Assembly (NCBI GenBank): GCA_013398275.1
Contig: VZSE01006621.1
Coordinates: 512,332 to 576,331, forward strand
Direction: 5' to 3'
Length of the DNA stretch: 64,000 nt
From: Promerops cafer
Lineage: Eukaryota > Chordata > Aves > Passeriformes > Nectariniidae
Part shown: positions 11,931 to 24,112 of the stretch, in pieces
Layout: every line of letters starts with the position of its first letter
How positions within the stretch are numbered: the first letter of the stretch is position 1
The notes under the pieces: generated by a model
Told to the model about the DNA's origin: nothing
The model's database searches: none
Seen by the model: the letters and a program-made list of their open reading frames with translations, nothing else
Position numbers and translations under genes: made by a program

Positions 11931-12775
11931 AATCCTATAATCATTAAGGTTGGAAAAGACCTTTAAGATCATCAAGTCTGATGTCTGACTTTGACTTGAC
12001 AATGCCATGATCACTAAATCATGTCTCCAAGTGCCACATCCACACAACCTTTTGAACGCTTCTGGGAAGGTGGTTCCAACACTTCTCTGGGCAGTCCGTT
12101 CCAATGCCAGACCACCCTTTTTTTTCTAAGATGCAGCCTCATACTCCTCTGGCACAACTCAAGGGCATTTCCTCTTGTCCTATCGCTTGTTACCTGGGAG
12201 AAAATATCCACGTCCTTTCAGGTAGTTGTAGAGAGCAATAAGATCCATTCTTGAGACTCCTTTTCTCCAAACTAAACAATCCCATCTCTCCCAGTTGCTC
12301 CTCATGAGACTTGTTCTCCCAGGCCTTCACCAGCTCTGTTGCCGTTCTCTGAATATGCTTCAGTATCTCAATGTCTTGTGGAGAGGGGCCCAAAACTGAA
12401 CACAGGAACTGAGGTGCTGTGTACAGGGGAAGAATCACTTCCTTGGTCCTGCTGGCAGCACTATTTCTGATCCAGGCCAGGATGCCATTGGCCTTCTTGG
12501 ACAGCTCAGCACGCTGACAGCTCATGGGCAGCTGGCTGTTGACCAGCACACACAGGTCCTTTTCTGCTGGGCAGCATTCCAGCCACTCTTCCCCAAGCCT
12601 GTGGTCATGCATGGGATAGTTGAGACCCAGGTGCAAGACACAGCATTTGGTCTGGGTCAGCCTCCTAAAACTGTACTTTACCCATCTATCCAGACTGTCC
12701 AAATGACTCTGTAGGTTCTTCCTACCCTCAACACCTAACTCGGCTGTTTCCATTCTCATTTTTGTAAAATCAGTT
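11931..12775 (-). mobile_element. CR1 LINE with near-intact RT C-terminal frame
   Basis: The plus strand opens with the antisense CR1 tail 'ataatcattaaggttggaaa' plus 'agacctttaagatcatcaag', the 3' end of the second common avian CR1 type. Read on the minus strand, an open frame spans 12867-12190. Its CR1 part includes CVLHLGLNYPMHDHRLGEEW, AEKDLCVLVNSQL, KKANGILAWIRNSAASRT and MGLFSLEKRSL, the usual order of the region behind the reverse transcriptase core. After a frameshift the next frame (12211-12014) carries FSQVTSDRTRGNALELCQRS and GLPREVLEPPS, the normal end of ORF2. The copy is 5'-truncated at about 12775, just upstream of the 'LDRW' segment. The first ~30 residues of the open frame are flanking DNA. 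No endonuclease or catalytic FADD box is present, so it is not autonomous. Confidence 0.95.
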
Positions 12776-15700
12776 TCCAACAAGAAAACAAGACAAAAAA
12801 TCTCCACATTGGCCTGAAATAAAACCTCAAAAAATAACCCAAACTGGACATCAGCTTCTGAATACAATAAATTAAAAATCTCTTTTATTCAATATAACAC
12901 ATCCTACTGAAAATAATGAAATCTTGAGAAGGCTGTCTGCTCTCAATCTTTGTATAGAAAAATTCAGAATGGTTTATTCATTAAAGAGAAAATTTTGATT
13001 AAGATGACATAAATTAGAATAGTCTTTGTATAAATTCCTTGGGGGAGAGTGGGGACAAGTTGCACTTACAATAGATTAATATACCCACTCAAAATATATG
13101 TAAGGTATAAAGCTTAAAATTCACTCATAAAATGATTATGCCTTCCATCTCTGTCTACTAAATTTATAAAAATATTTTAAAAACCCAAATTCTATGATCA
13201 GCTCTATTACAGATACATTTTTATTTGAAAAGTGGAAAACTGAGAGCTGAAGAGAAATTGTTTGTCATCTCTTATGTTTTTGTTTAGACAAAATTCATCA
13301 ATCCAATTTTCAATATCAAAATTATATCATACAAATATACTTGACTGTTCCTTCCAAGCCTTACGGCAGCAAAGAGGTCATTTTATGGGTTTGACCCTTT
13401 GAAGTGGAAATTACAATCAGCACTGGCGTTTAAGAAAAAAATTATTGTGGGTGTTCAAAAGTCATATTTAACTGAGCCCTTTCTGGTTTATTATGTTGAA
13501 GCATCGACTTAATCTATTTTATGAGTCTTTTCTGAACCATGAACAAAGAATAAAATGCATATTTTAACATAGCATTTTAGGGTGGTTCTTCAATCTCTAA
13601 CCTGTTTTAATGCTGATAGATTTTAATGCTTGAAAAATCAATGCTTCTGATGTAAGCTATTTCATCAAAGCTTTTTTTCCCTTCCTCTGGCTCAACACTA
13701 CCTGTGTTGAATGGTGACCAGCTGTTTCAGCTGGGTGCTTTGAAACTGGATTTCATCATCCTATAACAGAGATAGTATAGTACTGATTATTAACATTTTA
13801 AGGTTTGGAATAATTATAACCCAAATCTGCTTTTTACTTTTCTTTTTTTGTTTCTTTACATCTCAAAATGCTGGATTTTTTTTCAAGAAACTCAAGTGTA
13901 GTACTAGTTCAAAGCTGAAGATCTAACCTATTTTTCTGTGTTCAGTATCACTTTGTTTAACAGATTTGAGGTAGACGACAGATCCCCAGCTCCTTCTTCC
14001 TGTGCCAGGAAAGATTTTATTATAATCAGCCCATCTAATTTAGCATCTTTGACAATTTCCAGAGGGCACCATGTCCAATATACCACCTTAAGAATGACAG
14101 TTTCCTTGTCAAGCAATTGAAGTCTAAAGTAGAGTGAAACAGGTAATACCAAAAGATAAAACCTATGCATTACTATTTCCTGTTGTCAGTATCTAAAATA
14201 GATAGTTGTCATCCCCTGAGACAGCTGTACTTACAACAAGAATTAGAAAGCTAACAAACTCAAGCTTTAAAACCATTCAATGACACTTGACTCATCTCAA
14301 TGTCACTTTCTACAGAATTAGAATAAGGCAATGGAGCGTTTACAGTGAAGATTAGTTAGCTACTGCATCAACATCTTAACTAATCCAGGGACTAATGTAT
14401 AAATATTACCATGGACCATCTTACAAGATAGATTATAAAACAACTGGCCGTTGTAGATATAACCAGGATAAAACTCTTCATAATTAAGAGTTTATTTGTC
14501 ACTAATACTTTTTTGCTCATTGTGTTGCTTTAGTGCATACATATGTATCTATTTTTTCAGTCAAACCAATGTATCAAAGTATAATATTTTTGTGGGTATA
14601 AATCTTTGGGTTTCTTTAATTCCAATTAGAGCTTGTTTTATCTCATAAAACAAATTCCATTTTTATTGAAACAATAAACCCTAGTATAAATAGAATTCTG
14701 ACAGATGTTTCTCAATTTTATCTAGACCATAATATGGTCTGTAGTTTCACATTTATTTAATGTCATAATTTGGATTTATTTTTTACTTCCTAACAAAACT
14801 GATGATTTTGCAAGATTTAATTTTATTTCATCCCTTTGAAAACTTCAGAAAATACTCTAAATTGGACTATATTGCTTTTGGATTGCAACAAATCCACAGA
14901 CCACAAGGTTCACAAGCCTTTATTCAGCATTACATGTGGATATTATTGTGGAAATTGAAAATTTTATACTAAAGATAGAACTAAGAATAGCAAATTATTT
15001 CCTTTCTGCATAATGATTTCCAGAAGAGGAAATCTGATGAAAGATCCTTTACAAGGAGAAGATAGTGGAAAGCAAGCTGATGATAACCTTGGTAACTGAT
15101 CTTAAAATACCTTGCATGAGTGATGTATCAAGACTGAAGCAATGGAATATTGGAAGAGACCACAGGGAAAAAAACTCAGGGAGATATAGTTAAAATAAAA
15201 TAATTAGGGCATTTTTTGTATTGGAGCTTGACCTGAAAACCTGCAGTTCAAAGATCGTACAGTCTAAATATCTCTCTGTGGTCTAAATAACACCATCTCA
15301 CTAAAAGTGTGGTATGGCCTCCTCAAGATTATAGGTTAGGGATTTACACAGAGACAAAAAGCAGTTCCTTACTCATTTTGAAGAGCCTTACCTTGAAAAA
15401 TATTGTGGGGGCAGTAGGTAGGATTGTTTTTTAATTTTTTTTTGTTTTTGTGGTTGCTTGCTTGTTTGTTCATTTGTTTTTTGGGTTTTTTTTTTGAAAA
15501 GGAAAATCTTACTTCTTTTCAGAATTCTCAAATACCAAATATTGAGATTGTGGCACACTTACATAAAAATCTTGAAGAGGAAAGAAAAAAACAGATAGGA
15601 GTTACCACTACTAAAAACTGAAAAACACAAATAAATATTTCTCTGTCCATTATAGGAAGATGATGTAACATAACTGATAGGAATTCTGATAGCAGGTATA

Positions 15701-16606
15701 GAAAAACATTAATGTATATAATATTACTAATATTTTCATAGAATATTGACTAGGACAATCTTGTGAAAAGAGACATTGCATAACAGAGAATATTTAGATT
15801 CTGTTCCTGGCTCTTCAAAGTATTTCTTGCCTGACTTGCATTAAATCTCTTAGGCTATAACTCCAACAGTCAGTCATGTATACTACATAAAACACATAAA
15901 GTGTGAAATTATGCATGCCTTATACTGTATTGCTAGACTGAGGCTTAGTTTCTTATATCCTCTGTGCCCTCATTTACAAAATATTGTCAGGAGCACTTTC
16001 TATAACTAAAAATTTGAGCTGTGTTCAAATATTGTGTAAGAGTGAAAAGGTAGGTGTAATACCTAGACAGATGTAACAGAATATATGAATGATGTTATCA
16101 GGGACTGAAATACAACTTAGTTACAGAGAAAAGCTACAGCAGAGGTCTCTCACACTCATAACAATAAAAACCCATTTACCAGAGCATAAATTAGTTCTAT
16201 GTGATTCCAGAAATAAATATACTAATGTAGTAGAAATGGAGAAGCATTTTTTAAAGCAGGTGGCCCTAAAAAATGTAGGATTGCCATTGCTAATACGTGG
16301 CCATAGGCCTTTCTCTGAGTGTGCCTTAGGCTGACCATGCAAGGCCCCCGTACTGGCTAGCTGTTATGAATTTATTATGGGAACTGGCTGTGTGACCTTG
16401 ATACCATGTGTCTCTTGTTATGATGCACAGTTTAAGAGCAGGATAATGGAAAAAGTTTGGAAAATATGACAGAGATCAAAAGCAGAGGCCCCAGAACCAT
16501 AAAGAGTTCACTAGTGGTCAAATGCTGGTCATTGAAGAAGCTCACACTCAAGAGATAGGAAAAGTCAGATTTTGCTTTAAGGGAAGTAACAACAGATACA
16601 TAAGGG

Positions 16607-16684
16607 GGAAAAAAAAAAAAAAGAAAAAAACAAAATCAAAACCAAGAAACCCAACCAAACTAAAAAAAAATAAACAATAAAACC
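16607..16684. repeat. A-rich low-complexity tract
   Basis: Runs of A interrupted by G and C (AAAAAAAG, ACAAAATC, CCAACC). Low complexity, no fixed period. It borders the GC-richer patch that begins about 16735. Confidence 0.75.
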
Positions 16685-18616
16685 ACCAAGGAAGAGGATA
16701 AGACACGACACCTTGCCTCTCAAGCTTTGTGCATCATGAAGCCCATGGGCAGAGGAGAGAAATTGTGCTTTCTGGAAACCTGAAGGACTTAAGATGCAGA
16801 ACTAAGAATGGGGGAAACTAAAGAAAGTACTTCTCTTTGGGGTCGCCCCTTGAGGCCTCCTGAGACTCTCCACCCTGATGTCAGTAACTGAAGCCATTAA
16901 GAGCTGTACCATCCAATAACAGCAGTGCAATATCAAATTGATGGTACAGTGGATTAACAGCTAATGTAGCCCATGATTATTAAAGAGCAATTGCTTTGAA
17001 CACATAGTGATAATGACTGATAATGTATGATGATAGATTGGACTACTATCCAACAGAAGTGTGTATTAATGAATTTCAGTCCAATAAATCTTTGATGCTT
17101 AAACCTGACCCTGTTTATCAGTCTTCTAAACATGGCCATAATAATGGTTTCTAAATCCATAACTATACCTACACATTTCTGATATTGGAAATGTAGATAG
17201 TGTAAAAGAATTTTAAGCAGGTGTGGGGTTTTTATTTTTTTTTGGCTTCTTTAAATAGCTATCTTTAAATTTAAGTTGAGAAATACATAGTCATTCTCAG
17301 AAATGGCATTGGAAGCTTGGAAATCTGAAAAGAAGGGCCACTTAAAAGAAACATATGGTTTTTTGAGACATGTAGTCAAGAGTTCCAGCCTCTAGGAGTC
17401 AATAAGTCTTACTTTACTGTGTAAGCAAAGAATCCATTATTTAGAAATTATGGACCCTGGCCTCTGATCCTGTTCCTTACACATCTCGCTCATTGTGAAG
17501 CCTGTAGAATGGAATACATCCATCATAGTTTTTCTTATGGCAAAGTCAAAGCTGAAAGAGACTGAGAAAAAGAGGAAGGTCTAGTGGAATGCAAGCGTAC
17601 ATTTTAATACAAATTCATACAGGACAGCATTTAGAGGTAAGCGAACTTGCTTCTTCAAGTGTCTTCACATGTGTACTCTAACAGTGGATAACTCAGAGCA
17701 GTCACAATACTATCATGTCTTCTGAAGGATTTCAGATCTCCATTACTGAAATTTGCTGACAGCATAGAGCAATTATACACATTACACAACCTATATCAAG
17801 AAATAGAGTGTTGTGATAGGCTAGGTGTATCTAGTGGGTTGATGTTTTCTGGCTGATGCTCCTGGTCCTGGGTAGGGATAGTCATGGTTATTTATTAAAT
17901 TCCACTCTCTGCTGCCAGGATTTTGGCTAGACCGTACAGACATATATTTCTGATCTGGGATCTATCATTGATTCTCTCTCAATTTGATAGAAGTCTACCT
18001 GTCACCTTTATACATTGTCAGCTATGAATCTCAATGAATCACTTTCATGATTCACACTGTACAACTTAGAGACTTTACCCCACAGCATTCAATTTCAGTA
18101 ATTTCTATAGTTACTAGACTGTAAGAGAAAAGTGCATAGGTAGTAAAAGCTTGTACATGAATATGCTTATCATTAATATTTTTGAAGTGAATCACCTCAG
18201 TGGTAGTGAAGTGTGCAGTAACCGTGTGAAACTAAAGTAGAAAATAACTTTCAAGGAGTATTCTTTACATCTTAGACACTACTGAACATTTAGTCTATGG
18301 GAGAAGACTAGAAAGACTTTGAAGAAAAGTCCCTGAAATAAGCAGGGCAGGCATCATATCCTTACAGCTGTTTTGTTTTTCAGATTTGCTTGTATTATAT
18401 TGATATCATTATTTAGATATATCCTTGCTTGCCTTTACATTTACATGGTTTTATGGTACCTAATTTCTTTAAATCTTATAATTTATCAGGGACAACTGTG
18501 AGAGTCCCTTTTATTGGAAATTCTGAAGAATATTGACACATTTGAGCATTGCTGTATATTTGCAAAAGTATGCACATGAATATTCACACATACAATTTTG
18601 TATTAATACCAAATAG

Positions 18617-18642
18617 GTTTGTTTGTTTGTTTGTTTGTTTTT
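18617..18642. repeat. (TTTG)n short microsatellite
   Basis: About five copies of TTTG followed by a T-run. Confidence 0.85.
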
Positions 18643-20999
18643 TTAATAAGACCAGGTTAAATAGAATTTCTAAATTTTCTCTGGAGAAAAGTGAACTGAC
18701 ATTTCAGAGTTTTCCAAAATGACCTGTTTCTCTTTCCTTTCACCCCATAAAGTTCAGAGATCTTGAGGCCAGAACAATGAGATTTACTTTTCTTGAACTA
18801 GAAGACAGACTAGGTCTCATCTGTATATAATCAACACAGTCCAGCTAGGCTGCTACATTTTGGGAAAGGAACTTAAAAATCTTCCATATCTTTGTCCCTA
18901 GTACCTGTTAGATAATCAGAAAAGAAAATAAATCAAAAAGCTATTTCTTAATGGAAAACCATTTCACTGGCAAGCTGTCATCAGTTCTGTTCTCAGTGCT
19001 CTATTTCTGTTTCTGCCCAGATGTATTTGTGAAATTCATCTCCCTTGTGTATATTGACATGACAGGGCATCGGGGCTCCAATGAAGCAGTAACTGAGTAT
19101 CATGTCAGTAATCTGACAGATCAAGGACTCTTCAAGGACTCTGTAATGAAGAGTGTGCCATTCACTTTTCTCTCACATATGCATACTCATACTAGCTTGT
19201 TCAAACTGTCTGTGTAGTTTCTCTTAGTAATGATGTAGGGAAATTCAGTTTATTCTGTGTAGATTTTAAGTTGTCATTATAAAAAAATCAAAATTTGTCT
19301 GTATCAGATACAATTTCAGACAAAATAATATAATTTTTGTTAGAGATTAAAACAATTTTTCTAAGCAATGTTTCTTTTAAAAATAAACCAAATTATTAAT
19401 GTACCAAGTTGTCTTAACACATAATAAATAATTTAATCTATGTCAATGAAAACATGCAACTTTAGAGCATAAGGTCTAACATTCAGCTAAACTCTGCCCT
19501 TGCTTTTCAGCAGGCAAACTTACTTCATTAGAAATTGCTATCAAAGGCTATCGCTTCAGGGATTTTCCCACAATCAAAGGCAGAATTTATCCCTCAGCTC
19601 ATAACTCTGATGCAGCTAGTGCTGCAGAAAATATTCAACAGCATGTGATGTTGAACTGCCAGTACCTCTGTGGGTGCAGGAGTATGCATTTCTAAGCTGT
19701 CATACAGCACATGCAGTATGAGACACAGCCAATACCATAACTTACTGTCATCTTGTCCACCCTACAGGTCAGTTCCCAAAATAGAAGTTTTCCATCCTTC
19801 ATAAATTTGTGTTTTTCACAGTTGCTCACTTGAAAGTTCCAGCTCATAGGACTCAGGCCTTGCAGTAAAATTGTTAGCCCAAGTTCATTACAAGTTTTTT
19901 TTTTTATGTCACACATTTTAGGGCTACCATAGCCTCACAGAATTTAATCTTCACTGAAATGAGTATTTGCTTCCTTGATCTTAATGTATGAAGAGCAATG
20001 GCTGTTGGCTTCCAGATATTCTAATACTTACATTAACCTAGTTTTCCAGTAAAAACATGGATATTCTCATAAGATTTTTAAATATTGTGAAACATACAGT
20101 TCAAAAATATGACTATAATGCTGTTGCCCTAAAATATGTAGTAATATATAAAATAAAAAGCAATAAGACATTGTTAGATGAATTCTATGCAGTGCAGTGT
20201 TCTTACTGAATTAGTAGGTCTTAAATACATATTTTCTTTAAAGAAAAAAGCTGTAAGCTAACATTTAGTATACATGTAAACTGAGCTGTTAATATATATA
20301 TATACACATATTTAAAAAAAAAGAAAAAACACAAAACAATTGACCTCTCATAATATTCTGTTGTTTCAGAGGTTTTTTTCTCACTTTTCATTTCTCTGTG
20401 GTACACACAGTGTAAAGTGCATAAGCACAACATGCATCATGGGCTCATTCACCTCCAGGATTTCATTTGAAAATTTCATACTTACACCAATTTTCTCTTT
20501 GGAAGAAGGAAGAATTCTGGTATGGTTTCAAATTCTCCTCCAGTGTAGTTATATGTTCTTCACAGTGTCCCTGAGTCTCCTCTCTCTTGCATAAATGGTA
20601 TGTTCCTAATATTTTCTGACATTGTACAATGAATCTATAATGTCAAGGAGACTAAGCCATTTTAGAGTGAGGAGATTTAATGTGAAAGCTTCTTGGAAAA
20701 GTGACTACGTGCATTCAAGGCCAGATTGATTGATGAGAAGAGGTATTAGATTGTCTAATATTTTTAAATGTTTGATGTGCTATTATTAAGGACTTGGCTT
20801 ATCAACAGCAAAGAGGGTTACAGGGATTTGAAGATCTATTAGTCAGATTTGGATATTCTTCCCCAAAAGGAATGTAATGAGAACAGAAACTTTCCACAAA
20901 ACTTACCTTATAGGATTGCTGGGTCTCTCTTTGAATGGAATGAATTGTCTTGTAAAATAAATCTGTATTCGGTTTGCATAGATTTTGTTAGCTGGACCG

Positions 21000-21302
21000 G
21001 CTACATGAGTGGCTGCTGTGGCAACCTGGCCTTGAACCTTTCCACAGCTTCTCTGGGTGACCTGTTCTAGTGTCTCACTAACCTCACAATAAAGATTTTC
21101 TTCCTGGTATCTATTCTAACCCCACCCTACTTCAGTTAAAAGCTCTTCCCTTTTGCCCTATCCCTACATACCCATATAAAACGCCCCCCCTCATCTTCCC
21201 TGTTGGCACCCTTTAAGTACTGGAATGCTGCTATAAGGTCTTCCCAGAGCCTTCTCTTCTCCAGGCTGAACAATCTCAGCTCTCTCAGCCTCTTGTGTTG
21301 TA
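21000..21302 (-). mobile_element. CR1 LINE 3' fragment, lacking the terminal tail
   Basis: Plus-strand blocks 'ggcaacctggccttgaacct', 'ttctctgggtgacctgttct' and 'ctccaggctgaacaatctca' followed by 'ctctctcagcctcttgtg' are the antisense of the last ~280 bp of CR1 ORF2. The usual terminal tail is replaced by diverged sequence at about 20985-21010. A C-run (AACGCCCCCCCTCATC, near 21180) interrupts it. The 5' truncation is at about 21302. Confidence 0.88.
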
Positions 21303-22691
21303 GTATAGTGTTTTACTCATAGGCCTATTAATTTCTTTTTTTTTTTTTTTTTTTAACAGACTGACAGAATCAATGGATTCCACAGACTTTAGCTTGACTT
21401 AGGCTATACTTACTATGCTTTTCAGTCTTATGGTACTTTCAATCCTATGCCTCAGCTTTTTTTCCACAGTCCTTCAACCATGTAAAAAGAACAAGAATCC
21501 ATATTTTTTAAGAGCTATAAAAGGAAAGATTCTATTCTGAGATATATCATCAAGAGATGTTCCACTGTGACCCTTTGAGTTATGCTAGTCTGATTTAATT
21601 TTTGGTTTGCTTACTTTTTTTTACAGTTCTTAATAAAACTTTTTATGGGAAATTAAATGCAGTTTTCAAGAGTTTCTTTAGAAACAGAGATACATTTTTC
21701 TCAGAAAGTAAATATGAACAATACAGCATACTACCTATAAAGGGAAAATTATTTCCCAGCAGATTCTTACAAAAATATGAACAGAAGTCTGGCTGTTGTT
21801 GTTCATATAATTTCTTACATTCACGCTTCTTTACTACTTTAATTATACCAATGAACCACATGGAAACACTGAACAAATGCTGAACTTCAGAAACTGTCTT
21901 TTCCTTAAGCACAGAATATTAATCGAAGTCCAGTATTACCAATTAGCGTTTGTCACTCCTGTTTGAGTACTTCATGGCAAATGCAGTATTTTGTCATTTT
22001 TTTGACAGCAAGAACCAAAACGAACTTGATGAAGACCAGCCTTAATATATGTCTCTCTATGACTCCTCATCTATACATATGAATCTAAGGGCAGTGAAAG
22101 AAATGAATTAAAAAACACAGTGAAAAGCACAATCTAAGAATACTTACAATACTTTAGTAAATAACATCCACACACAGAAATGTTCTGAGCATAGATCAAA
22201 TTAAGTAACTAAGATACATGAGCTTGATGCTTATTTTTGGTACATTTGTTAAAGATCAGCTTCTTCCTAAGGCTAGTTGATAAATAAAAAAGATTGAGGA
22301 TTTTGTAATATTGCTGATAGTATACCTCACAAAATTAAATTTATTAAATTCATTTTTCCTTGAGTTGTCAGCATATATATTTAAATTGTCTGAAACTTTC
22401 AAAAGATAAAATGAATTGCTTAAAATAGGTATGCAATTGTGTCCACTGAGGTTCTACAACACCACAATTATTAGATTTAGTTTTAGTTAACTTGTTATTC
22501 AGGCAGAACTGGAAATAAAATCACATACTGTTAAATTGGTTGAGTCTTACAAGGTCATTGATGCAAATTTAAGGGGCTTAGAGATATCGTAAATATGAGT
22601 AGAAGCAGCAAAATGAGATTAAACCTTGGAGAGGCAGGATAATATTTGCAGGGGGAAAATTAAAAGAAAGACAGATTGTTCTGATGAGGTT
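21303..22691. other. Unique AT-rich DNA, no gene seen
   Basis: Begins near a T-tract (about 21334-21353). Open frames at 21602-21883 (+) and 21643-21912 (-) overlap on opposite strands and show no recognisable domain. No transposon identified. Confidence 0.5.
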
Positions 22692-23368
22692 TTATGGGTC
22701 TGGGGTGCTGATCAACAGCAGCTGAACGTGAGTCAGCAGAGTGCCCAGGTGTTCAAGAAGGTTAATGGCATCCTGACATGTATCAGGAATAGTGTGGCTA
22801 GCAGGACTGGGGCAGTGATTGACCCCATGTACTCAGCACTGAAGGGGACACAACTCAAACCCTGTGTTCTGGGCCCCTCTGCAAGAAAGACATTGAGGTG
22901 CTGGAGCAAGTCCAGAGAATGGCAGAAGCTGGTAAAGGGTCTGGAGCTCATGTCCTATGAGGAGGGGCTGAGGGAACTGGAGATGGCTAGCCTGGGGAAA
23001 AGGAGCCTCAGGGGGGACTTCATGTAGACTTCAGGGAGTCTACAGCTATCTGAAAGGAGGGTGTAGCAAGGTCAGGGGTGGCCTCTTCTTGCAGGTAACA
23101 AGTGATATGATGAGAGGAAACAGTCTCAAGTTGTGCCAGAGGAGGTCAAGATTGGATATTAGGATAGAATTCTTCACTGATAAGGTGGTCAGGCATTGAA
23201 ACTGGTGGCCCAGAGAACTGTTTGATTCACCATATCTGGACGAGCTCAAAAAACATGTGAATGTGGCAGTCAGAGACTTGAGTTAGTGATGAACATGGTA
23301 ATGCGGGGTTAATGGATAGCCTCCATGATCTAAAGGGTATTTTCCAACATTAATGATTCTATGATTTT
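22692..23368 (+). mobile_element. CR1 LINE, 5'-truncated, full 3' end
   Basis: A plus-strand open frame reaching 23027 carries LNVSQQSAQVFKKVNGILTC, IRNSVASRTGAVIDPMYSAL and MSYEEGLRELEMASLGKRSL, the CR1 ORF2 region behind the reverse transcriptase core. Frameshifts (for example near 22840-22860) displace parts of it. It continues through 'gattggatattaggatagaa' and 'ggtggcccagagaactgttt' to the tail 'ttttccaacattaatgattc', ending with ATTCTATGAT near 23366. The tail belongs to the same 3'-end type as the copies at 11931 and 57024. Confidence 0.95.
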
Positions 23369-23844
23369 ATTATTGCAATGTTTGCGAATTTTGGGCATTA
23401 GACTCTGTGGGTTTTTCAGAAAACTTGAAAAATAAATTAAGGGGCTAGAGAAACTAACTTATTACAAGACTATAAGGATTAATAATGTGTATTTCCAGCC
23501 AAGCCTGAAGATCAGCCCTTAGTTTTTTTTAATATATTTGTTATGCTATGTTTATTCATGTAATTGTTTTACAGGAAGTGAAAAGCAAAGGACACATCTG
23601 GACTACAATTCCGTTCTCATTGTGCAATATACCTTTTTATATATCACTAGACATATATCTTGGATTAGCAGCATTAACTGAATGAGAATGAATGATTAAA
23701 CAGTGACAACAGATTGAGATTATCTAAGGAATTTTACGTGCAAGTTGTGGATAAGATGTCCGCTTATGACATGATCTATGGGACAGCATCTGTTATCAAC
23801 ATGGAAATGTTAGTACTAGATGTTGTATCATAGGTAATGCGAAA

Positions 23845-24112
23845 AAGAACTTCAGGAACCTGAGGAAATGGTCTCAGGGGAGGTTTAGATTAGATATTAC
23901 GGGGAAAAAATCATGGACAGGGTTGCATAACACTGGAACAGACTGCCCCAGAAAATGGTGGAGTCACCATCCCTGGAAGGGTTGAAAAAACCTGTGGATA
24001 TGGTATGTGAAGACAGGGTTTAATGGTGAACAAGATGGTGATGCTAGTTTGATGGTTGGATTTGATGATTGTAAAGGTCTTTTGCAACTTTAATGATTCT
24101 ATGGGTCTATGA
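23845..24112 (+). mobile_element. CR1 LINE, short 3' end copy
   Basis: Starts inside the last part of ORF2 ('aggaaatggtctcaggggag', 'gtttagattagatatta') and includes 'ctggaacagactgccccaga', 'atggtggagtcaccatccct' and the 3' tail 'aaaggtcttttgcaacttta' ending ATTCTATGGGTCTATG. Same orientation and same 3'-end type as the copy ending at 23368, but separated by about 480 bp of non-CR1 DNA, so it is an independent insertion or part of a duplicated insertion. Confidence 0.93.

Larger units (their letters stand above)
12776..20999. other. Transposon-poor AT-rich DNA
   Basis: About 8 kb in which I recognise no CR1 or LTR copy. Contents: short low-complexity tracts (T-runs near 15430-15495, A-rich 16607-16680, (TTTG)n at about 18617-18640) and a more GC-rich patch at about 16735-16920 that may be an eroded LTR. 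Small open frames (for example 18951-19217, 88 codons) show no known domain and no codon signal that I can see. Confidence 0.5.

Noticed and set aside
22626..23027. 133-codon plus-strand frame as a host gene
   Set aside because: Residues from the LNVSQQSAQ motif on are the CR1 ORF2 C-terminal region; the start is flanking DNA.
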